Shown here in pieces: positions 1 through 7,006 of a stretch of DNA of 52,500 bases (position 1 is its first letter; each line of letters starts with the position of its first letter). Source of the stretch: an uncultured Flavobacteriales bacterium (GTDB taxonomy: Bacteria > Bacteroidota > Bacteroidia > CAIKAF01); contig CAIKAF010000001.1 of assembly GCA_903825395.1 (NCBI GenBank), positions 1-52,500 on the forward strand, in the 5' to 3' direction. The notes beneath the pieces were generated by a model. That model saw only the letters and a list, made by a program, of their open reading frames with translations, searched no databases and had not been told where the DNA came from. A program made the translations under genes and the position numbers.

Positions 1-75
1 TGCGGCTGATTTGCCCGCTTCGTACTCTTTTAACGCATGTACAATCTGCGTTTCTGTGAATTTCGATTTTTTCAT
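1..75 (-). CDS. IS3-family transposase OrfA, N-terminal 25 codons only
   Basis: Reading leftwards from the ATG at 75 gives MKKSKFTETQIVHALKEYEA followed by GKSAA and then the window edge. This is the conserved opening of IS3-family OrfA proteins, the first helices of the helix-turn-helix that binds the IS ends. OrfA is normally about 90-110 residues and is followed by OrfB, the DDE catalytic part made by frameshifting. Only a fifth of OrfA is visible, so nothing can be said about whether the element is intact. It is oriented away from the TIR gene it has cut. Confidence 0.75.
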   Translation of the reverse strand, partial: MKKSKFTETQIVHALKEYEAGKSAA

Positions 76-141
76 GATTTGAACAGTGTTTAAAGTTAGA
101 AAATCTAATTTTAACCTGTCCTATTTTTGGGGGTGGTTACA
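1..141 (-). mobile_element. End of an IS3-family insertion sequence (cut by window edge)
   Basis: The first 141 bases are the left end of an IS3-family element read on the minus strand. They comprise the start of orfA (ATG complement at 73-75), an untranslated leader, and a terminal region whose complement begins TGTAACCACCCCCAAAAAT, the usual C-run/A-run look of IS3-family ends. The end is placed at about 141, because from 142 on the frame encodes TIR-domain sequence. The subterminal stretch (about 97-118) closely matches the leader of the other IS3 remnant at 6231-6256, so the two elements are related. The other end and the target duplication lie outside the window. Confidence 0.75.
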
Positions 142-466
142 GATTGATGACAATATGTTTGGAAAAAGCTGTGTAGTTGTTCTCGTTGGAGAAGATACTC
201 ACAAAAGACCATGGGTTAAACATGAAATTGTTAAAGCTTGGAATAACGGCAAAGGACTTGTTGGAATCTACATTCATAATTTAAAAGACCCAAAAACAGG
301 AACTTGCTCTAAAGGAACAAATCCATTTGAGCAGTTTTCAATGAAAAACGGAAAAAAATTATCTGATTATGTAAAATGTCATAATCCGAAAACCACAGAT
401 GCCTACAACGACATAAAAGCAAATCTTGCAGACTGGATTGAAGATGCAATTGACAGCAGAAAATAA
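142..466 (+). pseudogene. ThsB-like TIR-domain protein, 5' part lost to IS3 insertion
   Basis: The open frame from about 140 to 466 encodes about 108 residues of a TIR-like domain of the DUF1863/ThsB type. Visible hallmarks are IDDN, then SCVVVLVGEDT, W-V-K-H-E-I (the Glu in W-V-x-x-E-I is the expected NADase-site acid), GKGLVGIYIHNLKD and KGTNPF. Families of this type are about 180-200 residues, so the N-terminal half is missing. An open frame beginning at 86 reads through the IS end and is an artefact. ThsB-type TIR proteins sense phage and make a cyclic ADP-ribose signal for a partner such as ThsA; no such partner is in the window. The 5' half may lie beyond the IS, upstream of the window. 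Function is inferred from family resemblance. Confidence 0.7.
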
Positions 467-473
467 GCACGAA

Positions 474-603
474 CGCACAACAGCGGTTTGGCGTAAAGGC
501 GAGTGCAGTGCTTCGTATGACAGTTTTTTTGATAGGTTCAAGTGCAGTTCTTCGATTGAACTTTTGTGCTAAAAATCCGCCACTACGCCAAGCCGCAAAA
601 CGT
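474..603 (+). repeat. attC-like hairpin 1, downstream of the TIR gene
   Basis: A long imperfect inverted repeat starts 7 nt after the TIR stop codon. The left arm at 483-501 (GCGGTTTGGCGTAAAGGCG) pairs with the right arm at 578-596 in 16 of 19 positions. Between them lie further inverted pieces such as GTTCAA/TTGAAC near 536-561. The left arm is preceded by GCACAAC (475-481), at the place of an integron R'' box. After the right arm comes AAAACGTC, then the IS1182 insertion, then GTTATAACC. Length (about 115 bp) and layout fit an integron attC site, but the core boxes deviate from the GTTRRRY consensus. Confidence 0.55.
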
Positions 604-606
604 CGT

Positions 607-2302
607 CAGACTGTCTAATAACCCCCCTTTTCAACAAGTCAATTGTTAGCAAAATTAAGTGTGGAAATGGCGGTTTTCTCCCTTAAAATCGGTATTTTTA
701 TTTATGAAATTTATCCAAGGAAAACCCCGAAATCAGTGGGAGATGTATTGCCTGGATGCGTATGTCGATGCCGATAACGAAGTACGCCTGATTGACCTGT
801 TTGTGGATAGCTTGAACCTGTCCGAACTTGGGTTTAAGGTCGAGTTTGAGGAAAATGGCCGGCCGGCATACCACCCCGGTGCTTTGCTCCGCCTTTTTAT
901 TTACGGCTACCTGAACCGCATCCGCTCCAGCCGCCAACTCGAAAAGGAATGCAAACGCAATCTGGAGCTCATGTGGCTCATGCGCGAGCTGCAACCCGAC
1001 CACAACACCATTGCCAACTTCCGCAAGAACAACCCCAAAGCCATCAAACAGGTGTTCCGGGCCACAGTACAGCTCGCCAAGCATTTTGATTTGATCGGAG
1101 GTAAACTCATTGCCGGAGACAGCACCAAACTGCGGGCACAGAACAGCAAAAAGAACAATTTTAATCCCAAGAAAATCGAACTGCACCTGAATCGCATCGA
1201 TGAAAAGCTGGAGCAGTACACCCTTGAATTGGCCAAAGAAGACGGCGACGCCACTTACACCAATGAAGCCCAAGAGAAAATCAAGAAGTATCAGGCGCAG
1301 CGCAGCAAATACGAGCACTTGCAGCAAGAACTGAAGGAAAGCGGAGACACCCAAATCTCCACCTCCGACCCCGACAGTCGGCAGATGATTACCCGAAACC
1401 ACATCACTGAAGTGGCCTACAACATTCAAACCTCGGTAGATGCCAAACACAACCTACCCATTGATTTTAAAGTAACCAATGAGAACGATTACAAGGCCAT
1501 GGGCGGCATGGTACGCCGAGCCAAAACCATTTTGGGCAGTTCAGATTTTACGGCCCTCTACGACAAAGGCTACCACACCGGAACAGAGTTTGATTATGCC
1601 CACAATCAGGGCGTAGAGGTGTTGGTTGCCTTCCCTGAAGTCGCCTCACATGCCCCCGACCACGCTTTTGATGTTGAGCATTTTGAGTACAGCAAAGAAT
1701 CCGATGAATACACCTGTCCGGCAGGAAAAAAACCAACCACGAATGGAAATTGGTACAACAAGGCCAGCGGCAAAACCATAAACCGGGTAAAGCATTACAA
1801 AACCACGGCTTGCCTAAGTTGCCCTTTATATTCTCGCTGCACCGTTAATAAAAAGGGCCGCCTGATCGAACGTTCCGAGCACATGGATTTAATCGAGGCC
1901 AATAAAGCCCGATTGCAAGAAACTCCGGACTTGTATCGAAAGCGGCAAGCCGTTGTAGAGCATCCTTTTGGCGTGATAAAACGACGGTGGGATTTTTATT
2001 ACATCATCACCAAAAAGAGCATCAAACACGCCTCTTCCGATGTGGGAATGATATTTACGGCCTACAACCTGCGGCGCACCTTTAACATTTTAGATAAAAT
2101 CCTGCTCAAAGCCTACACAAAAGGCTTGGGCCTTTATTTTTGACCATTTCAGAGGCCATTTAAGGCCATTTTCAGGCATTCCGGTTTTCTTGGTTGGGAG
2201 TCGGATTTTTTGTGCGCCTTTTCTGTGGTATGCTTATATGTCAAAAAATGGGGTAATTTTGAGAGGAATATTTATTTGAAAGGCAGTTTTTAGACGAACT
2301 GC
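607..2302 (+). mobile_element. IS1182-family insertion sequence, copy 1 (intact)
   Basis: This 1696-bp element carries one transposase gene. Its ends are imperfect inverted repeats: CAGACTGTCTAATAAC on the left and, as complement of the right end, CAGTTCGTCTAAAAAC. The same sequence, same length, recurs at 3268-4963. The trinucleotide CGT flanks both copies on both sides (here 604-606 and 2303-2305), compatible with a 3-bp target duplication, though three bases are weak proof. The insertion lies between the right arm of hairpin 1 and the GTT that opens the next gene unit. Confidence 0.8.
704..2143 (+). CDS. IS1182-family transposase (DDE, intact)
   Basis: This 479-residue transposase cuts and joins the ends of its own element. 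The ATG at 704 (MKFIQGKPRN) is preferred over an in-frame GTG at 659, because family members start with this sequence. An N-terminal helical DNA-binding region (to about residue 110) is followed by an RNase H-like DDE core. The likely catalytic residues are D139 (AGDSTKLRA), D287 (LYDKGYH) and E419 (VEHPFG). A long helical insertion of Lys/Glu/Gln-rich sequence (about 155-215) and a Cys-rich knuckle (CLSCPLYSRC) are typical of the family. The frame is uninterrupted, so this copy may be active and could mobilise its defective sibling. Confidence 0.92.
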   Translation: MKFIQGKPRNQWEMYCLDAYVDADNEVRLIDLFVDSLNLSELGFKVEFEENGRPAYHPGALLRLFIYGYLNRIRSSRQLEKECKRNLELMWLMRELQPDHNTIANFRKNNPKAIKQVFRATVQLAKHFDLIGGKLIAGDSTKLRAQNSKKNNFNPKKIELHLNRIDEKLEQYTLELAKEDGDATYTNEAQEKIKKYQAQRSKYEHLQQELKESGDTQISTSDPDSRQMITRNHITEVAYNIQTSVDAKHNLPIDFKVTNENDYKAMGGMVRRAKTILGSSDFTALYDKGYHTGTEFDYAHNQGVEVLVAFPEVASHAPDHAFDVEHFEYSKESDEYTCPAGKKPTTNGNWYNKASGKTINRVKHYKTTACLSCPLYSRCTVNKKGRLIERSEHMDLIEANKARLQETPDLYRKRQAVVEHPFGVIKRRWDFYYIITKKSIKHASSDVGMIFTAYNLRRTFNILDKILLKAYTKGLGLYF

Positions 2303-2360
2303 CGTTATAACCAATGCTAGACGAGCATCAGAAAAACAATATTTCTACGACAAATTTTCG

Positions 2361-2372
2361 TATATTTGGGAC
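2361..2372 (+). promoter_or_regulatory. Promoter of the GNAT/small-protein pair
   Basis: TATATTTG at 2361-2368 matches the Bacteroidota -7 element TAnnTTTG. Only GGAC separates it from the ATG at 2373, so transcription should start at or next to the start codon. The unit therefore carries its own promoter and does not depend on the flanking insertion sequences. Confidence 0.6.
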
Positions 2373-2900
2373 ATGCCAAGACAGACCAAATACCATATTG
2401 GGGTTGAGATAGATAAGTTGACCAACAGTATTCAGAACATAATTTCTGGAGACAGTTTTCCGACTGACGTTCACCCTATATCTAAGGCTGACTTGAAAAA
2501 TGTCACTAAGAAAAATAAATGGCTTTTTAATTGGGCAGAAGAATTTAAAATGGCCGATAGAACTGTTTTTAAACTTACAATCCGTAACAATCCTGATATT
2601 ATTCAGGGGCTTGTTAGCATAAGTGACTATAAAGACCATTTTTATATACATTTAATTGAGAGCGCACCATTCAATCTAGGTCGACAGAAACTTTATGAAG
2701 GAGTACCTGGAAACTTATTTGCGTTTACATGTAAAATTTCATGGGACAAAGGTTATCAAGGATTCATTTCCTTTACTTCTAAGACAAAGCTCTTAGACCA
2801 TTATGAAAAGACTCTTGGTGCGACTCATATTGGCGGACACAAAATGGTGATATTCCCCAATGAGGCACTTAAATTAATCAGAAAATATTTTCCAAGCTAA
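2373..2900 (+). CDS. GNAT-fold acetyltransferase-like protein (possible toxin-type)
   Basis: This 175-residue protein has the look of a small GCN5-type N-acetyltransferase. The N-terminal 60 residues are variable. The C-terminal 100 carry the strand-helix pattern LVSISDYKDHFYIHLIES, then GVPGNLFAFTCK (in the acetyl-CoA-binding region), GYQGFISFTSK, HYEKTLGA and a terminal MVIFPNEALKLI segment. I recall similar proteins as accessory genes of Bacteroidota. The substrate is unknown. It is followed after 11 nt by a 61-codon gene and shares with it a unit bounded by GTTATAACC (2304) and hairpin 2. The pairing with a tiny basic protein invites a toxin-antitoxin reading, but this is inference; it could equally modify a small molecule. 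Confidence 0.6.
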   Translation: MPRQTKYHIGVEIDKLTNSIQNIISGDSFPTDVHPISKADLKNVTKKNKWLFNWAEEFKMADRTVFKLTIRNNPDIIQGLVSISDYKDHFYIHLIESAPFNLGRQKLYEGVPGNLFAFTCKISWDKGYQGFISFTSKTKLLDHYEKTLGATHIGGHKMVIFPNEALKLIRKYFPS

Positions 2901-2911
2901 ATCAACTTATC

Positions 2912-3097
2912 ATGGGACACATCAAAGAACCGAGTGGCGTAGATTTTTTTGTTGATCCTACTCCACTATCAAAAGAGGACAGACAACAAATTAGTGAGTT
3001 AATTGCCTACTACAAGCGAACTGGAAAAAAAATGCCAACTGCCAAGGCGGCATCAAGAAAGAGTGTTGCTCGAAAAAGAAAGACTTCTGTTGTATAA
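2912..3097 (+). CDS. Small basic partner protein (61 aa), unknown function
   Basis: The 61 residues start MGHIKEPSGVDFFVDPTPLS, run through a short helix (KEDRQQISELIAYYKRTGKK) and end in a Lys/Arg-rich tail (residues 45-58). No known DNA-binding fold can be named. The tail is positively charged, which would suit nucleic-acid or partner binding. It begins 11 nt after the GNAT gene and lies within the same cassette-like unit, so the two are almost certainly co-transcribed and probably act together. Candidate roles are antitoxin or accessory subunit; neither is shown by sequence. Confidence 0.6.
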   Translation: MGHIKEPSGVDFFVDPTPLSKEDRQQISELIAYYKRTGKKMPTAKAASRKSVARKRKTSVV

Positions 3098-3135
3098 TTC
3101 CATATGTTCTCATACTGACACGACAAGGAAGCACT

Positions 3136-3264
3136 GGTTATAACCGCGTGTTGCCAAAATTGCCGCGCTTGTTGCCAGTTTGAGCTTGGTTGCATAAATT
3201 TGGCTTGGTTGCTTCTTGAATTGGACAGTGCAAGTAAGGCGGAAACTTCGGCACACACGCCAAA
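3136..3264 (+). repeat. attC-like hairpin 2, downstream of the GNAT pair
   Basis: GGTTATAAC at 3136-3144 is the exact complement of GTTATAACC at 2304-2312, where this unit begins (the 8-bp core is itself palindromic, so this match alone is weak). It is followed by a long imperfect inverted repeat: left arm about 3146-3166, right arm about 3239-3261 (GCGTGTTGCC against GGCACACACGCC plus a further paired block), with an inner pair around 3166-3178/3225-3236. The right arm is followed by AAAC, then the second IS1182 copy, then GTTGGGGTTAAT. The layout repeats that of hairpin 1. Confidence 0.55.
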
Positions 3265-3267
3265 CGT

Positions 3268-4963
3268 CAGACTGTCTAATAACCCCCCTTTTCAACAGGT
3301 CAATTGTTAGCAAAATTAAGTGTGGAAATGGCGGTTTTCTCCCTTAAAATCGGTATTTTTATTTATGAAATTTATCCAAGGAAAACCCCGAAATCAGTGG
3401 GAGATGTATTGCCTGGATGCGCATGTCGATGCCGATAACGAAGTACGCCTGATTGACCTGTTCGTGGATAGCTTGAACCTGTCTGAACTTGGTTTTAAGG
3501 TCGAGTTTGAGGAAAATGGCCGGCCGGCGTACCACCCCGGTGCTTTGCTCCGCCTTTTTATTTACGGCTACCTGAACCGCATCCGCTCCAGCCGCCAACT
3601 CGAAAAGGAATGCAAACGCAATCTGGAACTGATGTGGCTCATGCGTGAGCTTCAACCCGACCACAACACCATTGCCAACTTCCGCAAAAACAACACCAAC
3701 GCCATCAAACAGGTGTTTCGTGCCACAGTACAACTGGCCAAGCATTTTGATTTGATTGGCGGTAAACTCATTGCCGGAGAGAGCACCAAACTGCGGGCAC
3801 AGAACAGCAAAAAGAACAATTTTAATCCCAAGAAAATCGAACTGCACCTGAATCGCATCGATGAAAAGCTGGAGCAGTACACCTTTGAATTGGCCAAAGA
3901 AGACGGCGACGCCACTTCCTCCATTGAAGCCCAAGAGAAAATCAAGAAGTATCAGGTGCAGCGCAACAAATACGAGCAGTTGCAGCAAGAACTGAAAGAA
4001 AGCGGAGACACCCAAATCTCCACCTCCGACCCCGACAGTCGGCAGATGATTACCCGAAACCACATCACTGAAGTGGCCTACAACATTCAAACCTCGGTAG
4101 ATGCCAAACACAACCTGCCGATTGATTTTAAAGTTACCAATGAGAACGATTACAAGGCCATGGGCGGCATGGTACGCCGAGCCAAAACCATTTTGGGCAG
4201 TTCAGATTTTACGGCCCTCTACGACAAAGGCTACCACACCGGAACAGAGTTTGATTATGCCCACAAACAGGGCGTAGAGGTGTTGGTCGCCTTCCCTGAA
4301 GTCGCCTCACATGCCCCCGACCACGCTTTTGATGTTGAGCATTTTGAGTACAGCAAAGAATCCGATGAATACACCTGTCCGGCAGGAAAAAAACTAACCA
4401 CAAATGGAAATTGGTACAACAAGGCAAGCGGCAATACCATAAACCGGGTAAAGCATTACAAAACCACGGCTTGCCTAAGTTGCCCTTTATTTTCTCGCTG
4501 CACCGTTAATAAAAAGGGCCGCCTGATCGAACGTTCCGAGCACATGGATTTAATCGAGGCCAATAAAGCCCGTTTGCAAGAAACCCCGGACTTGTATTGA
4601 AGGCGGCAAGCCATTGTAGAGCATCCTTTTGGCGTGATAAAACGACAGTGGGATTTTTACTACATCATGACCAAAAGGAGCATCAAACACGCCTCTTCCG
4701 ATGTGGGAATAATATTTACGGCCTACAACCTCCGGCGCACCTTTAACATTTTAGATAAAAACCTGCTCAAAGCCTACCTAAAGGGCTTGGGCCTTTATTT
4801 TTGGCCATTTCAGAGGCCATTTAAGGCCGTTTTCAGGCATTCCGGTTTTCTTGGTTGGGAGTCGGATTTTTTGTGCGCCTTTTCTGTGGTATGCTTATAT
4901 GTCAAAAAATGGGGTAATTTTGAGAGGAATATTTATTTGAAAGGCAGTTTTTAGACGAACTGC
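3268..4963 (+). mobile_element. IS1182-family insertion sequence, copy 2 (defective)
   Basis: This is the second copy of the 1696-bp element, same orientation, same length, no indels over the transposase frame, but with scattered substitutions. CGT flanks it at 3265-3267 and 4964-4966. It is inserted at the same position relative to hairpin 2 as copy 1 is relative to hairpin 1. Its transposase is inactivated, so its presence here is due to an earlier active state or to transposase supplied by another copy. Confidence 0.8.
3365..4954 (+). pseudogene. IS1182-family transposase, inactivated
   Basis: It aligns base for base with the intact transposase at 704-2143 but carries three telling changes. 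Codon 139, the first catalytic Asp (GAC in copy 1), is GAG (Glu) at 3779-3781. Codon 412 is TGA at 4598-4600 (CGA in copy 1), which stops translation before the catalytic Glu419. The normal stop (TGA) has become TGG at 4802-4804, so the downstream frame runs on to a TAG at 4952-4954. Together these show a decaying, non-functional gene. Any one of the first two would be enough to kill activity. Confidence 0.9.
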
Positions 4964-4989
4964 CGTTGGGGTTAATTTGAAAAGACGAA

Positions 4990-6012
4990 ATGAGTAAAGA
5001 AATTAATAACACAGATGAAAGTAGAGCACTTGTTGCTTTTAAACCTGCACAAGGTGTTACTGAATACCAGGTAATTCTTGACAAAGATGCTGACACTCTT
5101 TGGGCAACTGAACTACAAATTGCGGATATTTTTGGAAGAGATAGAACTGTTATTAATCGACATATAAAAAATACTTATAAAGAAGGAGAACTTGATGAAG
5201 TTGCAACTAGTGCAAAAATTGCACAAGTTCGATTAGAAGGTGGTAGAGAAGTACAAAGAGAAGTAGTTCATTATAATCTTGATGTAATAATATCTGTAGG
5301 ATATAGAGTAAAATCTCCTCTAGCAACAGAATTTAGAATATGGGCCACAGATAAGTTAAAGGAATACTTACTTAAAGGTTACACAATAAACAAAAATCTT
5401 CTTCAATCAAGTGCCGCAAAAATTAAAGAACTTGAGCTACAAATAGATAATTTAAATGAAGCTGCTTTTGAAAATCAAAAACAAATAACCGATGGCTTCC
5501 TTTCAATAATAGGACACTATTCAAAATCGTTCGAACTTCTCAACAAATATGACACTGAAGAATTGTCAATGGAAGGATTGAATGAAGATGTCATTTACAT
5601 AATAAATTACGATGATGTAAAGAAAGCAATTCAAGAACTTAAACAGTCACTGATTCAAAAAGGAGAAGCATCCGAAATCTTTGGAAATGAAAAAGACAAA
5701 TCATTTGAAGGAATTTTAGGAAGCATTTCTCAAACAGTATTTGGACAGCTTGCATATCCAACAGTTGAAGAACAGGCAGCTCAGTTGCTTTACTCAATAA
5801 TAAAAGGACACTCATTTAGTGATGGGAATAAAAGAATTGGCTCGTTCGTGTTCGTATGGTTCCTTGAGCAGAATAACTATCATAAAAATCTAGAAGGAAA
5901 AAGAAAAATTGATGATAACACTCTTGTCGCATTGGCACTAGCTGTTGCACAAAGTTTACCTGAACAACGAGAATTGATAATTAAGCTGATAATTAATTTA
6001 ATAAAAAACTAA
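4990..6012 (+). CDS. RhuM-Fic fusion protein (Fic/Doc family AMPylase/toxin)
   Basis: This 340-residue protein has two domains. Residues about 25-140 are a RhuM-type region (ILDKDADTLWATELQIADIF, then RDRTVINRHIKN, REVVHYNLDVIISVGYRV) and 140-340 a Fic/Doc domain. The Fic motif HSFSDGNKR starts at His274, matching HxFx(D/E)GN(K/R)R, so the active site looks intact. Fic enzymes transfer AMP or phosphate to target proteins; Doc-type toxins act on EF-Tu. No inhibitory (S/T)xxxE(G/N) helix is obvious to me. It stands alone in its cassette-like unit, starting 25 nt after GTTGGGGTTAAT (4965). Its stop codon is part of the complementary sequence opening hairpin 3. Base composition is much more A+T-rich than the core genes, which suggests transfer. 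Confidence 0.85.
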   Translation: MSKEINNTDESRALVAFKPAQGVTEYQVILDKDADTLWATELQIADIFGRDRTVINRHIKNTYKEGELDEVATSAKIAQVRLEGGREVQREVVHYNLDVIISVGYRVKSPLATEFRIWATDKLKEYLLKGYTINKNLLQSSAAKIKELELQIDNLNEAAFENQKQITDGFLSIIGHYSKSFELLNKYDTEELSMEGLNEDVIYIINYDDVKKAIQELKQSLIQKGEASEIFGNEKDKSFEGILGSISQTVFGQLAYPTVEEQAAQLLYSIIKGHSFSDGNKRIGSFVFVWFLEQNNYHKNLEGKRKIDDNTLVALALAVAQSLPEQRELIIKLIINLIKN

Positions 6013-6070
6013 CCCCAACAGCTAATCTTTCGTGCGGCGTGCAGCGCCCAGAATGAAAGATTCGTTGAAC
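6008..6070 (+). repeat. attC-like site 3, downstream of the RhuM-Fic gene
   Basis: This is the clearest of the three sites. ACTAACCCCAAC (6008-6019) is complementary to GTTGGGGTTAAT at 4965-4976 in 11 of 12 positions. Then come a 4-nt spacer, AATCTTTC (6024-6031), a variable centre, the perfect complement GAAAGATT (6055-6062), one base, and GTTGAAC (6064-6070). GTTGAAC fits the integron core consensus GTTRRRY at all seven positions. Order, spacing and length (about 60 bp) match integron attC architecture (R'' L'' L' R'). Confidence 0.6.
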
Positions 6071-6123
6071 GAACCGCTGTATTTCCCCTATGGGTTTTTC
6101 TATATGATTTTAGAGATGTAAAA

Positions 6124-6192
6124 GGCAGCCTTCCGAGCTGCTTCTGTGTTTTGAGCCTCTGCCTAGGTTCAAAACAGGCGATTTTCCTCGCC
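6124..6192. other. Three consecutive short hairpins
   Basis: Three adjacent inverted repeats lie in 70 bp: GCAGC (6125-6129)/GCTGC (6137-6141); GTTTTGAGCC (6148-6157)/GGTTCAAAAC (6166-6175), 9 of 10 paired; and GGCGA (6177-6181)/TCGCC (6188-6192). No gene overlaps them. They could be terminators, an IS end or a folded RNA; the sequence does not decide. Confidence 0.4.
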
Positions 6193-6208
6193 ACAGGGCA
6201 TACCGCCC

Positions 6209-6262
6209 CGGTAAGTGGCTGGTTTTTTCATACAGGTTAAAATTTGATTTTCTAACTTAACT
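6209..6262 (+). repeat. IS3-type end sequence, first of two
   Basis: About 45 bp from CGGTAAGTGG to GATTTTCTA recurs at 7001-7046 with few changes. The part ACAGGTTAAAATT...GATTTTCTAAC also matches the leader of the IS3 element at the window's left edge. It lies directly upstream of a truncated OrfA, so it is read as the left end of an IS3-family element. Confidence 0.6.
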
Positions 6263-6277
6263 TCAATTAAAAAACCG

Positions 6278-6490
6278 ATGAAAAAGACCAAATTCAAAGA
6301 AGAACAGATTGTATCTATTCTTAAAGAGCAAGACCTAGGGCAAAAGGTCTCCGAAATTTGCCGCAAACATGGGATTTCTGAACAAACTTTTCACAATTGG
6401 AAAAGGAAGTATGGTGGCCTTACCGTGAGTGAGCTTCACCGAATGCGCGAACTTGAACAAGAGAATAGCCGAGAGACCTTTGCAAAATAA
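6278..6490 (+). pseudogene. IS3-family transposase OrfA, truncated
   Basis: The 70-residue frame opens MKKTKFKEEQIVSILKEQDL and contains the helix-turn-helix CRKHGISEQTFHNWKRKYGG. It reaches ELEQEN, where a normal OrfA continues into a leucine-zipper segment of about 20-30 more residues and then OrfB. Instead the reading breaks down after residue 66 and stops. No OrfB follows in the right orientation. It is a remnant, differing from the OrfA at the left window edge, so at least two IS3 types have been here. Confidence 0.8.
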
Positions 6491-6715
6491 AATTGACATG
6501 CTGACTCTGAAGGTGGCTGGGAATTTCAACAGTTTGTAAATATAGTTTAATGCGTTGAACTTTGCCAAGAACTGAAACGGAAATGGGCTCTGCAGAGGTG
6601 CAACCCATCAGGGATAGGTTCGCCCGACGGAATGTCAAGTAAGATGCAGATACCATTGTGTCTGCTTTTTACATTCCAGAGGGCTTATGCCTATAAAAAA
6701 CCTATGCCGCATATT
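6491..6715. other. Non-coding debris between transposase remnants
   Basis: I see no convincing gene. The stretch has no long frame with a recognisable family and lies between a truncated OrfA and an inverted OrfB tail, so it is best read as scrambled insertion-sequence DNA. Confidence 0.4.
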
Positions 6716-6840
6716 CTAAAGGTGTTTTGTTTTTTGAGACTCATGTGGGCGTTCCCCATTATATTCCCGAATAAACACATCCGCAAGCGCCTCGGCATGT
6801 TCAAGGTCAAAAAGGAGATTCGCATCTATTAGTTCTTCCA
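6716..6840 (-). pseudogene. IS3-family transposase OrfB, C-terminal fragment
   Basis: On the minus strand about 40 codons end at a TAG (complement 6716-6718) and read ELIDANLLFDLEHAEALADV, then FIREYNGERPHES. This is the conserved C-terminal end of the IS3-family OrfB integrase core (the YN-x-x-RPH motif). The rest of OrfB, including the DDE residues, is absent. It faces the OrfA remnant at 6278, so the two did not come from one simple deletion. Confidence 0.7.
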
Positions 6841-6937
6841 CACATCAGTTCGAAAAACTTTCTACATGCAATCAAATTATTTTATTATCGATAATTGCGC
6901 TTTTTACAAGTTTCGATAATTTATTTACCTTTAATCA

Positions 6938-7006
6938 ATGAAGCAGTTTACAAATCGAAAGGAGTATATTTCGCAGCTATTGTCATACAAAGACAAGGAT
7001 CGGTAA
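6938..7006 (+). pseudogene. N-terminal stub of an AAA_14/DUF4143-type ATPase
   Basis: The frame from ATG 6938 gives MKQFTNRKEYISQLLSYKDK, then D-R, and ends at a TAA supplied by the IS3-type end sequence that begins at 7001. This is how AAA_14 (DUF4143) ATPases begin, just before their Walker A region. The full genes encode about 400 residues, so more than 90% is lost. TACCTTTA at 6926-6933 lies 4 nt before the ATG, like other promoters here. The identification rests on about 20 residues. Confidence 0.6.

Noticed and set aside
86-141. Start of the TIR protein at ATG/GTG 86
   Set aside because: Bases 86-141 are the IS3 leader and terminal repeat read backwards, so these residues are not part of the original protein.
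698-1450. Long antisense open frame (250 codons) inside the transposase gene, repeated in the second copy
   Set aside because: It is complementary to the transposase reading frame, shows no recognisable domain, and follows from the codon use of the real gene.
6553-6560. A fourth attC-like core (GTTGAACT)
   Set aside because: No convincing inverted arms or complementary opening box surround it, so the match to the core is probably chance.
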